DNA of 64,000 nucleotides from WQXF01 sp031553615 (GCA_031553615.1 JAVBLJ010000028.1:1-64000); one strand, 5' to 3'. Counted from the first letter of the stretch, positions 43,996-53,809 are shown. Notes: generated by a model not told the origin, from the letters alone. Made by a program: numbers and translations.

Positions 43996-44763
43996 CTATG
44001 CCTTATCCAGGCCGCCAAACCTGCGCTTCCTGCCCTGGAAAACGGCCAGCGCGCGGTGATACTCGCCCACGTTGAAATCGGGCCACAGTGTATCGACAAA
44101 CACCAGCTCCGCGTACGCGCATTGGTAGAGCAGGAAGTTGCTCAAGCGCAGCTCGCCGCTGGTGCGAATCAGCAAATCCACTTCGGGCAACCCGGCGGTA
44201 TACAGTTGGCCGGATATGCGCTCCTCATCGATCTCCTCGGGCTTTAGCGTGCCCTGCGCGGCCTGCGCGGCCAGGGCGCGAACCGCGTGCACCATCTCGG
44301 CACGTGCGCCGTAGTTGATGGCCAGATTGAGCTTCAGCCCGGCGTTCGATCGCGTGCGCTCCATGGCGGCCAGCAGCAACCCGCGCTGGGGCTCGGGCAT
44401 GCCCTCCACATCGCCCAGTATGCGGATGCATACACGATTTTGGTGTAATTCATCGATCTCGCGGCCAAAAAACTCAACCAGCAGACCCATCAGCGCGCCC
44501 ACCTCGTCGGAAGGCCGCGACCAATTCTCGGTGGAAAATGCGTAAAAGCTCAGCGCTTCAATGCCCAAATCGCTGCTCTCGCGAATGATGGCGCGCATGG
44601 CCTCCACGCCCGCCCGGTGCCCGAAGGCGCGCGGTTGCATGCGCCCCTTGGCCCAGCGGCCGTTGCCGTCCATGATGATCGCCACGTGCCGGGGCAAGCG
44701 CGCACGGTCGAGCGTCCCCTCGGGCAATTTCCCCTCCTTGGGCTTTTTCCGAAACCAGCTCAA
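43996..44763 (-). CDS. uppS: Isoprenyl transferase (undecaprenyl diphosphate synthase)
   Basis: A 255-residue cis-prenyltransferase making the C55 lipid carrier for wall synthesis. HVAIIMDGNGRWAKGR (about 28-43) carries the catalytic Asp. FSTENWSRP, LNLAINYGARAEM and LIRTSGELRLSNFLLYQ-AYAEL follow. The start is TTG at 44763, supported by GGAGGG 7 bases upstream. The 206 bases upstream contain a 15-bp tandem array. It sits between a small hypothetical gene and cdsA. Confidence 0.95.
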   Translation of the reverse strand: MSWFRKKPKEGKLPEGTLDRARLPRHVAIIMDGNGRWAKGRMQPRAFGHRAGVEAMRAIIRESSDLGIEALSFYAFSTENWSRPSDEVGALMGLLVEFFGREIDELHQNRVCIRILGDVEGMPEPQRGLLLAAMERTRSNAGLKLNLAINYGARAEMVHAVRALAAQAAQGTLKPEEIDEERISGQLYTAGLPEVDLLIRTSGELRLSNFLLYQCAYAELVFVDTLWPDFNVGEYHRALAVFQGRKRRFGGLDKA

Positions 44764-44780
44764 CGGCTCACCCTCCGAAT

Positions 44781-44866
44781 CATTCGCTCACGGTTCATTC
44801 GCTCACGGTCATTCGTTCACGGTTCATTCGCTCACGGTTCATTCGTTCACGGTTCATTCGCTCACG
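44781..44866 (-). repeat. Six ~15-bp tandem repeats upstream of uppS
   Basis: Units of 15 bp (one of 14) with plus-strand consensus CATTCGCTCACGGTT; C/T alternates at one position (GCT/GTT). On the uppS strand every unit contains GTGAGCGAATG, which reads as GTG-Ser-Glu-TGA in one frame and, in another, as an open MNRER repeat. The array ends 14 bases before the uppS ribosome binding site. Confidence 0.9.
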
Positions 44867-44969
44867 AATACTTCGCTCCCGGATCAAAACGCAGTGCGCG
44901 CCTCTACATACTGTATCGCAGCGCCAGGCTGCCACAGCATGTAGAGGCGGCGCGTATGCGGAACCGGGA

Positions 44970-45203
44970 TCACTCCACGGTCCGCTCAAAACAGCAGACA
45001 TCCAACGACACCGTCTCGGCGCTCCGTACGCGCACCACGCGCCAGAGCCCGCCCCCAGCCTCGATATGCTCCGCCCGCCTAGGTGCGATCGAACGGACGA
45101 CCTCCACCGGCGCAATCCCACGATCCGCCAGCGCGGCCAGGGCGCGTTCCAGCGGCAGCCCCAGCAAAGAGTCTATGCAAAAAGCGCCTCGCTCATCGCA
45201 CAT
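44970..45203 (-). CDS. Small hypothetical protein, PASTA-like segment
   Basis: A 77-residue protein whose start overlaps the frr stop by 11 bases and which lies in the operon before uppS. Residues 13-38 (LLGLPLERALAALADRGIAP and on) follow the pattern of a single PASTA-like unit: a short strand, helix and Gly-Ile turn, then a beta strand. There is no signal peptide or membrane span. Its position and codon use look genuine, but I do not recognise the family and the start is unsupported by a strong binding site. Confidence 0.55.
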   Translation of the reverse strand: MCDERGAFCIDSLLGLPLERALAALADRGIAPVEVVRSIAPRRAEHIEAGGGLWRVVRVRSAETVSLDVCCFERTVE

Positions 45204-45753
45204 CCATGATCTCTTTTTCTTTGTCGGCGCAGATGCGTTCCAACTCCTTGATGGCGTTGTCGGTCAGCTTCTGCATCTCGTCCTCGGCCTTCTTTTCCTC
45301 GTCCTCGGGCAGCGCGCTATCCTTCTTGAGCTTCTTAAACTGCTCGATGGCGTCGCGGCGGATGGAGCGGATGGCGACCTTGGCCTCCTCGGTGTTCTTG
45401 TGCACCAGCTTGGTCAACTCGCGGCGGCGCTCCTCGTTCAGCTCGGGCAGCACCAAGCGGATCACCTTGCCATCGTTGGAGGGGTTGAGGCCCAAATCCG
45501 ATTTCAGTATGGCTTTTTCTACCGCCTGAATGCCCTTCGCATCCCACAGCGCGATTACGAGCATGCGCGGCTCCGGCGCAGAAATATTGCCCATTTGCCC
45601 AATCGGCGTGGGGGTGCCGTAGTAATCGACCATGATGCGATCCAAAAGCTGCGGGTTGGCGCGACCGGCGCGGATCGCCATCAGCTCATTGCGCAGCACC
45701 TCCGCAGTCTTTCCCATTTTGTCCTTGGCGGCCTCGATGACCGGCTTCGTCAT
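45193..45753 (-). CDS. frr: Ribosome recycling factor
   Basis: A 186-residue RRF, matching the usual 185. Conserved ELMAIRAGRANPQLLDRI near the N-terminus, YYGTPTPIGQMGNISAPEPR (hinge and domain II) and RREL-KLVHKNTEEAKVAIR. It splits post-termination ribosomes with EF-G. I choose ATG at 45753 because GGGAGG lies 8 bases upstream; the frame opens two codons earlier with TTG. It heads this operon with its own promoter. rpsB, tsf and pyrH, the usual upstream genes, are not adjacent. Confidence 0.96.
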   Translation of the reverse strand: MTKPVIEAAKDKMGKTAEVLRNELMAIRAGRANPQLLDRIMVDYYGTPTPIGQMGNISAPEPRMLVIALWDAKGIQAVEKAILKSDLGLNPSNDGKVIRLVLPELNEERRRELTKLVHKNTEEAKVAIRSIRRDAIEQFKKLKKDSALPEDEEKKAEDEMQKLTDNAIKELERICADKEKEIMDVR

Positions 45754-45842
45754 ATCCAAAACCTCCCGTCGTACATGCCCGAATAACCCGCACCTTGCGC
45801 TCGGATTCAGGCGTTCTTTGATTCTAGTGTTCTTCCGTGTCT

Positions 45843-45871
45843 ATTGTAATCGGTTTATCGGACATTGGCAA
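45843..45871 (-). promoter_or_regulatory. Promoter of the frr-uppS-dxr-polC operon
   Basis: Minus-strand -35 TTGCCA (45866-45871) and -10 TACAAT (45843-45848) with a 17-base spacer, right after the stop codon of the giant gene and about 90 bases before frr. Confidence 0.7.
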
Positions 45872-45875
45872 GAGG

Positions 45876-48800
45876 TTACTGCCCGGCCGATGGATCAGCA
45901 GCGGCAGCGGTCGGCGCGGCGGCCCCCGCGCGGTGCGCGCCGATGTCGATATCGCGCTTGGCCTGGCCAGAGCGGATCACGAAATCTTTGCTCGTGCCCA
46001 CAGGGCCCGCGCCTTCGGGGATGTCGCTGTCGATCTCGGGCAGATCGGGGGCGTTGACCGTGAATCCGTACCCTTCCGGCAGCTCCACACGGATGCGGTA
46101 CAGGCCGGGCCGCAGGTTATCTAGGCGGTAGAATCCATACTCGTCGCTCAGTGCGGAGGCCGCCTCGGTCTCGGAGCCATCAGCTTGCAAGGCCAACAGC
46201 ACCACCTTCACGCCGGAAAGCGGCGGCTCGCCGTAATCCTGCCATCCATTTCCGTTTTCGTCGATCCAAACGGTGTCGCCCAGCATGCCGGGGCGGATGC
46301 CCCCCACGTGCAGATCGGTTACCGCATCGCCCATGCTCAGCTGCACCGGGTGCGATTCGCCGGTGGTGCCGGTGGTCGCCGCCACCGAGGAGCGCTGCAC
46401 TTGGGTATCGCTCAGTTGATCGGTAAACAAGAAGCCTTCGGGCAGGGTGAAGCGCACCGCGTAGGTACCGGGGCGCAGTTCGCCAAATCGGTACGCGCCC
46501 TGATCGTTCACCGCCACCGAGCTCAGCGTAACCCATTCACTGCCTTCCTGGCGCAGCAGGGTCGCGAGCGTTCCGGGCAGCGCAACCTCGGCGGAATCGT
46601 AGCGCCCATCGACGTTGGCATCCTCCCAGGCGGTGCCGCCGATGGAAGCACCCGCCAGCGCGGCGACCGCGTCCATCTCGTTCTCCTCGCCCATCAGCAG
46701 GTCAAAGGCCTCCGAAACGCCCTGGCGATTGTCGGCCAGCGTCAGCACCGCATCGGCTTGGGGCGCGAACAGGTGCCCCTCGGGTGCGGTCACGCGAACC
46801 TGATAGGTGCCGGGCCGCAGGTTGACAAAGCGATATGCTCCGTCCACACCGGTGCGCACGCTGCGCAGCACCTGATCGGAACCCACCGCCAGGCACTCCG
46901 CCAACGCTCCCGCGAGCCCTTGCTCGTCATCGTCTAGGGTGCCGCTCTCGTCCGGATCGAGCCATACTTGGCCTTCGACCACCGCGCCCTCGAGCACACC
47001 CGCGTTCTGCGCAGTCAATGCCGCGCCCATGACCAGCGAGAACACCGCACTCTCGCCGCTCGATTCATCCACTCCGGCGACCAAGCCGGCCTGCACGCCT
47101 TCGCCCTTCGGCACGCGCGCGAACAGGTAGCCCTCCGGCAAATCGAAGCGCAGCTTGTACGCGCCGGGGCGCAACGTATCGAAGCGATACTCGCCTTGTT
47201 CTCCGGTCTCGGCAGTCGCCACCGGGTTCGTGCCGTCCAGCAGGGTAACCGTAACGCCGCCCACCGGCTGCTCGCCCTCGCCGTACAGCCCATCGTCGTC
47301 CCCGTCCAGCCAGACCGTTCCCTCGATCGAGCCCGCCGGGATGCCGCCAATGTGGAACTGCTCCTTGCGCTCGCCCGCCTGCAGATCAAACCGCTCGCTC
47401 AGGGTCTGCGCCGCGTCTACGCCGAAGATATCGCCGCCGCGGCTCGCGCTCTTGCGCTGCGGCGCAGTGGCAAACAGGGTGCCCTCGGGCAGCGTGATCC
47501 GAAGCTGGTACGCGCTGGGCATCACGTCGGTCAAGCTCCAGCGGCCCTGCTCATCGGAAACCACTTCCGCCACCGGATTCGCCGGGTCTTCCGGGTTAAG
47601 CAGCTCCACCTTCGTGCCCACCAGCGCAGGCTCGTTGGCATCCAGCATGCCGTCGTTGTTTTGGTCGATCCAGGATAGGCCGCTGAGCTCGGCGGGAATC
47701 AGTGCGCCTGCGTCCATTCCCTCCCGCTTTTCACCCATCTCCAGGGCCAACGGCATGGAAGCCTCGCGACCCGTGCTCTCGGGCAGGCTCTGCGCCGATG
47801 TGCGGGTAAACAGGTAGCCCTCGGGCAACGTGAAGCGCAGCTCATACTCGCCGGGCGGGAGCGCATCAAACTGATAGGAGCCATCCCGGGCGGTCAGGGT
47901 GGCGAAGGCGGGCTCGGTGCCGCCGGTCTTCCACAGCGCAACCGCGACCTTGGGCAGCGGCTTTTCCTCCGCGCCGCGCAGGCCGTCGTAATCGGCATCG
48001 ATCCAAACGGAACCAGCAAGCGAACCCAGCCGCAGCGCAGCCAGGGTCACGCCCTCGATCTTTGAACCCATCGCCAGCATGAAGGAAGCGCTGTGCAGCG
48101 GCTCGTTCCGCTTCGCGGTGCCGAAGCGAACCGGGCTGGCGGTGGCATGCATCACCACGTAGCTTTCGGGCAATGCGCAATCGAGCTGGTAGGTGCCCGG
48201 GCGCAGCCCCGTGAATACGAACGCGCCCTCCTCGTCCACCTGGCGCTCGAACAGCAGCGACCGTTGTGAACGGGAATCCACGCTGTACAGCGCGACCTCC
48301 GCGCCGGGAACGGCGGTCTCCTCCTCGTTCCGCTCGCCGTTGTTGTTGGAATCCTCCCAGATCATGCCGGATACCTCGGCGGTCTGGACCAGGCCCATGT
48401 TCTGCTTCTCCAGCACCTGAGCCATCGCCAGCTGAATTTCCTTGGAGGGGCTGGCGTAATCGGCAAACACGTGACCCTGCGGCGGCACGAAGGTGAGCCG
48501 GTAGGAGCCCGGGGGCATCTCGTCGAAGCGATATTCGCCGCGCTCATCGGTCAGCACCCGCATGGGCTCCAGCATGCCGCTCAAATCGTCGAGCATCACC
48601 TCGGCCCCCACGAAAGGCGCTTCGCCCGCATCCCACAAACCGTTATCGTCTGCATCGAGCCAAGCAGCGCCGCGCAAAGCGGCGGGCAACACCAAGCCGA
48701 CATCGAACGTCTCTTCCTGACCGGCGTTCAGCCGGATGTGCGGGCCGTGCCCCGTGGCGCCGCGCTGCATCGGCTGCGCTTTACCCTGCGCATCCACGCC

Positions 48801-51800
48801 GCGCGTGAGCCGCCAATTCCCCTCAATCTGGTACCACAGATCGTAATCGCCCGGCTCCACGCGCTCAAATTGCGCCACGCCGTCGGGCCCGGTGGTCTGC
48901 CATTCCAGCTGCGACGCATCTTCCTCGGGCATGCCGGTGGGCGCAAGCGCCACCTTGACCCCGGATACGCCCGCATTGCTCTCGCTGCGCGTGCCCAAGT
49001 ATTCGCGATCCTCCCAGGCGACGATCGTCAGCTTTGCGGGACGCAGCGCCTGAATGCGCAGGGCATCCAACGTCTCTCCCATGGCAAGCGCGAAGGGCGC
49101 GGTGAGGCCATTTTCCACGTCGCGCACCGCCAGCTGCCCCTCTTGGGTGGCCGAATCGCGCGGGAACACGTACGCCGAGGGCAGCGCTACGCGCAGGCTG
49201 TAGGTGCCGGGCGTAAGCCGCTCGAAGCCAAACCAGCCCTGGGCATCGGTGGTGGTCGAGCGCAAAGGCTGCTCGGAGCCCTCCAGCATCAGCTCAACTC
49301 GCGCCGATGCGATGCCTTGCGATCCGCCGTCCGCCAGCAATAGGCCCGCGATCCGCGAGGCCTGCACCACCGGCTGCCCCGGCAGCTCCATGCGCTCTCC
49401 CAGCGCTAACTCAAACGGACGCTCCAGCGCCTGCGTTGTTTCGGTAAACAGTAGGTTTTCGGGCAGCTCGGTGCGCAACATGTAGGAACCCGGAAGCAGC
49501 CCGGTCAATGCAAACGAGCCATCCTCTCCGGTCTGCACCGAAGCGACCTCCGCCCCAGCCTGCCAGAGCGTGAACGCAATGCCCGCGGCACCGTTCTCGC
49601 CCTCGTCGCGCGCCGCATCGAGGTTGGCGTCCAACCAGAGCGAGCTGCGCACCTCCGCGCCGCGGACGATGCCCGCCTGCGCCCAGTGCCAGCTATTGCC
49701 TTCGTTTAGCTCGAACGTTGGGCTGGTATCGGCGGTTTTGCCAGATTCTCCCTCGGAATCGCGGGTCTGAGCGATTAAATCGCCCTCGGGCGCAACGAAG
49801 CGCAACCGGTAGGTATCAAACGGGATATCTTCAAAATTGTACATGCCCCGCTCGTCGAGCACAGCCTCGCCCATCGGGGTGGCCTCGCCCTGCGCGCCAA
49901 TGCGCTCCAGCAACACGCGCACGCCGTTGGTGCCCTCGCCGGGATCGCCGCCCTCCTCGCCGGAAAGCCCGCGCATGCGCCATACTTTGCCCGACACCCC
50001 GCCCATGCTCCGCACCTCGCCGATCGGGCGCAGCTTCCGGGCCTCGATAGCCTGCGGCACTGTCTCCTCCGGCTGCGAGTAGATGAGCGTGGCGCGGAGC
50101 TCGCCCGCCTCGTTGCGGTATCGCACCTCATATTGCCAAGCCTGGAGCAGGCTTACATTCTGTTCGGAAGCCACGGTGAGCTGAATATCCTCGGCGTGGA
50201 AGCCTGCGTTCAGCTGTGGGCTGCCGTCGCGCCCATCCATGTACCGCACCTGCACAGCGAGGATGCGGGAAGGCACGTCGTTCAAATCCACGGTGCGCGG
50301 GCCCTGCTCCAGCCCATCGACCTCGCGCGAATCGGCCCAGTTCCAGCCACCCTGCTGGTAGTACACCACCCGTGCCGACAGCGGCGTGCCCAGCGCATCG
50401 TGCGCTTCGCCCACCGTCACGGATACGATATCGGCCTGGGAATTCGAGGAAGCGAGCTGCAACCCCTGCACCGCGCTGTAGAGCGGCAGCGAGGAATCGT
50501 CGCCCAAGGCCTCCCCCTGCTGCGGGGCGCGCATGCTGCACAGCTCCACCTGGGCCATGGGGTTGCCCCGGTGTACGTACGCCGGAATGCTCACCACCTG
50601 CTCGATGGGCGCGATGTCGGCATCCAGCATATAGCCCTGGGGCGCGCGGCACATCACCAGCCGGTAATCGCCCACCGGCAGCGCCATTTCGTTTTGATAG
50701 AAGGCCTCCTGCAGCTCAAAGGACAGCGCAGGCTCGCGAGCCCACACCGGTGCGCCTTCCTTTTCGCCCGTTTTGGCGTAGAGCTCGAACGTGCCGCCGA
50801 TCAGCGGCGAATCATCCTCGGCGGCGCGGTGCGCGAGTACAAAGAAGCCCTTGTCCGCCAAGGCGGCAATCTCGGCTACGGCATGCTGGCCCGGATAGAC
50901 GCGCACCTCGTGGTATTCGGAATCTACCAGGTAGCCCGGGGATACCGCGCTCTCCACCTCGCGCAGGAAGTAGGGCGCGCCTTCCAGCGCGGCGGGAAGA
51001 TCGATCTGCTCCACCGCGCCTTCGATGGCCAGCCCGTGAGCTGTGAGCACCGCCTGCGCATCCTGCGAGGGATACGGGAGGTAGACGCCGTCCGCCAGCG
51101 TGTACACCGCGTACGCCCCGCGTAGGGGCACACGGAACTGCTGCATCTCCGAATTGAAGGTGTAGCCCTGCTTGTCGACGGTCAGGGTGCCGCGCCGCAC
51201 GTTGAGCAGCGAGACCTCGGTTAGCGCGCCGCCTGCGATTTCGATCGACTGATCGGGAATGGGGTCAAAGCCCTCGGGCCAGCGGGTCTGGCGCAGGCGG
51301 TATTGGCCCTGCGGCAATTGCACGCGCAGCGCAGAGCCCTGGGCATCCAACACCAACGGATCGGGCGCGGCCCCCGCGGCCGCCTCTTCGGGCGATAGCT
51401 CGAAAGCCGCTTCGGTCAACGCGCGCTCGGTGTTTTCCGCATCGCGCAGAGCGATGCGCACGCCGCCCATTGTGGAGTGAGTCGTCCATTCCAGCGCAGC
51501 CTGCGCGCCGTCCGAAACCTCAACCGGCGCGGAGGGGCCCGCATCGGCATGCTCCGCCCCCGTCTGCGCCACCGCGCGGTACATGCCCGCAGGCAGCGCA
51601 GGCAGCGAGCCGCCCTCCATGCGCGCAATGCCCTGGGCGTCGACGGTCAACAGCAGCGGCGCTTCCTGCGAGGGGTAGTAGGCGTACGCCGCCAGATCCT
51701 CTCCATCGCCGCCCTCCTGCAGCGCCATGAGCGCAACACGCATGCCGGTGAGGGGCATCGTCTCCGGCTGTCCCTGCGAGTTGAGCGCCTGCGCGATGAA

Positions 51801-53702
51801 CTTGGCCTCCAGCGTGCCCAGCGGCCTGTGCAGCATATCGACCACCAGCGGTACGCCCGCTTCGCAATCCACCCGGATAGCCTCCGCCGGACCGAATCCA
51901 TCGGCGCTGAGCACCGTTTCGATGTAATACTTCCCCGGCTCCAGCGCGGGCGTTACCGCCTGACCCTGGGCATCGGCGGTCACCTCTAGCGCATCGCCGC
52001 TTTCGCCGACCACCCGGTAGCTCGATCCGCCCAGGCGCGCTCCATCCTGCTGCGCGGCGCGCAGCACCAGCCTCGTCTTACGGCCAACCAGGGTCACGGT
52101 TTGGCGTTCCTGCGGCAATTCAAAGGCAACCGGCTGCCCCAGCGCGCGCTCCAGCGACGGCTGACCCGCGTTGGGCTGCAACAGGTATCGGCCGGCGGGC
52201 AGGGTCAGCTCCAGCATGCTATCCGCGCCGGAGCGCGCATGAATGGCCTCGCCCTCCGCCGAAAGCAACGCGTTGCCGTTCCCATCGAGCACGGTGAACG
52301 CTGCTTCCCCCAAGGGCAGCTCTTCGATCTCGCCATGCTCGCCCACTTCCCCAATGCAAAGCGTCCAACGCGCGGTGAGCACCGGCGGGCAAACCACAGC
52401 ATTTTCGAGCAAGGAGGAGGGCTCCACGCTCAGCGTCTGCCCGCCTTGCAGCGCGGCGGGCAGCACATAACCGCCGGGCAGGCCTTCGTACCGCACCTGA
52501 TATTCGCCGGGCACCAGCGCTACGGTCACCACCTGGCCACCCGCATCGGTGGTGTAGGTGCCCAAGAGCACGCCCTCGCGCTCCAGCACGCAGCGCACGC
52601 CGGGCAGCGGAATGCCGCTCTCCTCATCCAAACCACCGGAGAGCGCAAAGCGCACGTAGCCCTCCTGGGCGGCGGCGGTGAGCGTCAGCTCGGTGTCCTG
52701 TCCATCGGCGATGGAAAACGTAGTCTCCTCCACGAGCTGGACGGGCGCATCCTGCGGCTGACGGGTCACGCGCAGCACGTAACTGCCCGCGGAAAGCACG
52801 CTTTGGGCCAATCCGTTGGCATCGGTATTCCATTCGATGGCTTGGCCGCTGGCCGCATCGATCACGGCGCGGCGGTTTTCATCCAGCACGGCCAACCCCA
52901 CGCCGGTGAGCGGCGCGCGCTCCACCTGCCCATTGGGTCGAATCGCAGCGCGCTCGGTCTGCACGAGCAAACGGCCCTTCCGCTGGTGCACAAACGCGAT
53001 GCCCGCCCACGCCGCATCGCGCACGGTTACGGTGCGCTGCGCGTCCGGCACGGGCAGGTAGTCCTGCGGGGTGGCCGCTTCCTCAATAGTGTATTCTCCG
53101 GCGGGCAACGAATCCACGCGCCATGCGCCGTCCGCGCCGGTCTGGCCCTCCTGCAGCAAGGCACCCTCCTGCATAAGCCGCAGCTTTACCTCGGCCAAAG
53201 GCGAGCCATCCTCGCCCTGCGCCCGCACCTGCAGACCACCGGGCATCGTGTTGTCCACGCGCAAATCGTTGTGCCCCGCAATGGACCAATACCCTGCCGG
53301 CATGGGCAGGTAGCCCTCGGGCGCGCTCTCCTGGCGCACGTAGAATTCGGTGCCGTCCGGCAAATCAAAGCTGACCGGCTGGGCCTCTGTGCGGATCACA
53401 AACGGCGATTGCGGCGCACGCGGATCGGGCCAGGGCTGCATTTCGCCCTGCGCATCGGGCGCATAGATGCCAAACAACGCGCCGGGCAGGTATTCCACCG
53501 CCACCGGCGCATGATCGACTTCCCCGCGCTCCAGGCCGCGCACCGCCAGCGTATATCGCTTGGTCTGGGGCTGGCTGGCGGAAGGCACAAAAATCATCTG
53601 CCCTCCGCTCAGCTGCACGTCGCTGAGTGCCCATCCTGCCAACAACACACAAATGGCAAAAATTATCGCAAAAAAAGCGGTCCGCTTGCGCCCACTGATC
53701 AC
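45876..53702 (-). CDS. Giant repeat protein with Cna-B/SpaA-like and SdrD-B-like domains
   Basis: About 2,608 residues. A single N-terminal hydrophobic segment (residues 9-27, AFFAIIFAICVLLAGWAL) serves as signal or membrane anchor. The first half is a chain of prealbumin-like Cna-B/SpaA units (for example VDSLPAGEYTIEEAATPQDY, LPALPAGMYRAV). The second half holds about twelve SdrD-B-like units, each with a WxDxNxDGxxDxxE-type calcium-loop core followed by YRF--L-PGxYxLR--LPEG (for example VWIDENGNGWQDYGEPPLSG). It ends in an Ala/Pro-rich tail with no LPxTG motif, charged tail or second membrane span. GTG at 53702 is preferred because AGGGGG lies 8 bases upstream; the frame opens 12 codons earlier. 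Likely a surface or adhesion fibre. Confidence 0.85.
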   Translation of the reverse strand: MISGRKRTAFFAIIFAICVLLAGWALSDVQLSGGQMIFVPSASQPQTKRYTLAVRGLERGEVDHAPVAVEYLPGALFGIYAPDAQGEMQPWPDPRAPQSPFVIRTEAQPVSFDLPDGTEFYVRQESAPEGYLPMPAGYWSIAGHNDLRVDNTMPGGLQVRAQGEDGSPLAEVKLRLMQEGALLQEGQTGADGAWRVDSLPAGEYTIEEAATPQDYLPVPDAQRTVTVRDAAWAGIAFVHQRKGRLLVQTERAAIRPNGQVERAPLTGVGLAVLDENRRAVIDAASGQAIEWNTDANGLAQSVLSAGSYVLRVTRQPQDAPVQLVEETTFSIADGQDTELTLTAAAQEGYVRFALSGGLDEESGIPLPGVRCVLEREGVLLGTYTTDAGGQVVTVALVPGEYQVRYEGLPGGYVLPAALQGGQTLSVEPSSLLENAVVCPPVLTARWTLCIGEVGEHGEIEELPLGEAAFTVLDGNGNALLSAEGEAIHARSGADSMLELTLPAGRYLLQPNAGQPSLERALGQPVAFELPQERQTVTLVGRKTRLVLRAAQQDGARLGGSSYRVVGESGDALEVTADAQGQAVTPALEPGKYYIETVLSADGFGPAEAIRVDCEAGVPLVVDMLHRPLGTLEAKFIAQALNSQGQPETMPLTGMRVALMALQEGGDGEDLAAYAYYPSQEAPLLLTVDAQGIARMEGGSLPALPAGMYRAVAQTGAEHADAGPSAPVEVSDGAQAALEWTTHSTMGGVRIALRDAENTERALTEAAFELSPEEAAAGAAPDPLVLDAQGSALRVQLPQGQYRLRQTRWPEGFDPIPDQSIEIAGGALTEVSLLNVRRGTLTVDKQGYTFNSEMQQFRVPLRGAYAVYTLADGVYLPYPSQDAQAVLTAHGLAIEGAVEQIDLPAALEGAPYFLREVESAVSPGYLVDSEYHEVRVYPGQHAVAEIAALADKGFFVLAHRAAEDDSPLIGGTFELYAKTGEKEGAPVWAREPALSFELQEAFYQNEMALPVGDYRLVMCRAPQGYMLDADIAPIEQVVSIPAYVHRGNPMAQVELCSMRAPQQGEALGDDSSLPLYSAVQGLQLASSNSQADIVSVTVGEAHDALGTPLSARVVYYQQGGWNWADSREVDGLEQGPRTVDLNDVPSRILAVQVRYMDGRDGSPQLNAGFHAEDIQLTVASEQNVSLLQAWQYEVRYRNEAGELRATLIYSQPEETVPQAIEARKLRPIGEVRSMGGVSGKVWRMRGLSGEEGGDPGEGTNGVRVLLERIGAQGEATPMGEAVLDERGMYNFEDIPFDTYRLRFVAPEGDLIAQTRDSEGESGKTADTSPTFELNEGNSWHWAQAGIVRGAEVRSSLWLDANLDAARDEGENGAAGIAFTLWQAGAEVASVQTGEDGSFALTGLLPGSYMLRTELPENLLFTETTQALERPFELALGERMELPGQPVVQASRIAGLLLADGGSQGIASARVELMLEGSEQPLRSTTTDAQGWFGFERLTPGTYSLRVALPSAYVFPRDSATQEGQLAVRDVENGLTAPFALAMGETLDALRIQALRPAKLTIVAWEDREYLGTRSESNAGVSGVKVALAPTGMPEEDASQLEWQTTGPDGVAQFERVEPGDYDLWYQIEGNWRLTRGVDAQGKAQPMQRGATGHGPHIRLNAGQEETFDVGLVLPAALRGAAWLDADDNGLWDAGEAPFVGAEVMLDDLSGMLEPMRVLTDERGEYRFDEMPPGSYRLTFVPPQGHVFADYASPSKEIQLAMAQVLEKQNMGLVQTAEVSGMIWEDSNNNGERNEEETAVPGAEVALYSVDSRSQRSLLFERQVDEEGAFVFTGLRPGTYQLDCALPESYVVMHATASPVRFGTAKRNEPLHSASFMLAMGSKIEGVTLAALRLGSLAGSVWIDADYDGLRGAEEKPLPKVAVALWKTGGTEPAFATLTARDGSYQFDALPPGEYELRFTLPEGYLFTRTSAQSLPESTGREASMPLALEMGEKREGMDAGALIPAELSGLSWIDQNNDGMLDANEPALVGTKVELLNPEDPANPVAEVVSDEQGRWSLTDVMPSAYQLRITLPEGTLFATAPQRKSASRGGDIFGVDAAQTLSERFDLQAGERKEQFHIGGIPAGSIEGTVWLDGDDDGLYGEGEQPVGGVTVTLLDGTNPVATAETGEQGEYRFDTLRPGAYKLRFDLPEGYLFARVPKGEGVQAGLVAGVDESSGESAVFSLVMGAALTAQNAGVLEGAVVEGQVWLDPDESGTLDDDEQGLAGALAECLAVGSDQVLRSVRTGVDGAYRFVNLRPGTYQVRVTAPEGHLFAPQADAVLTLADNRQGVSEAFDLLMGEENEMDAVAALAGASIGGTAWEDANVDGRYDSAEVALPGTLATLLRQEGSEWVTLSSVAVNDQGAYRFGELRPGTYAVRFTLPEGFLFTDQLSDTQVQRSSVAATTGTTGESHPVQLSMGDAVTDLHVGGIRPGMLGDTVWIDENGNGWQDYGEPPLSGVKVVLLALQADGSETEAASALSDEYGFYRLDNLRPGLYRIRVELPEGYGFTVNAPDLPEIDSDIPEGAGPVGTSKDFVIRSGQAKRDIDIGAHRAGAAAPTAAAADPSAGQ

Positions 53703-53771
53703 GCTTTCGTCCCCCTGTGTTCTGGGAGCATGCAGCACGTATCCAGCATGCTCAAAAATAGGTTACGCTAT

Positions 53772-53800
53772 AGTATCCCAAAAAGGTGCCTGCTTGTCAA
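53772..53800 (-). promoter_or_regulatory. Promoter of the giant repeat protein gene
   Basis: Minus-strand -35 TTGACA (53795-53800), 17-base spacer, -10 GATACT (53772-53777). The -35 box is only 9 bases from that of the divergent thioesterase promoter. Confidence 0.7.
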
Positions 53801-53809
53801 TGCGTGGTC

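Noticed and set aside
44781..44866. CRISPR-like array
   Set aside because: Units are contiguous 15-bp repeats without spacers and there are no cas genes; the same applies to 43069-43153 and the infB repeats.
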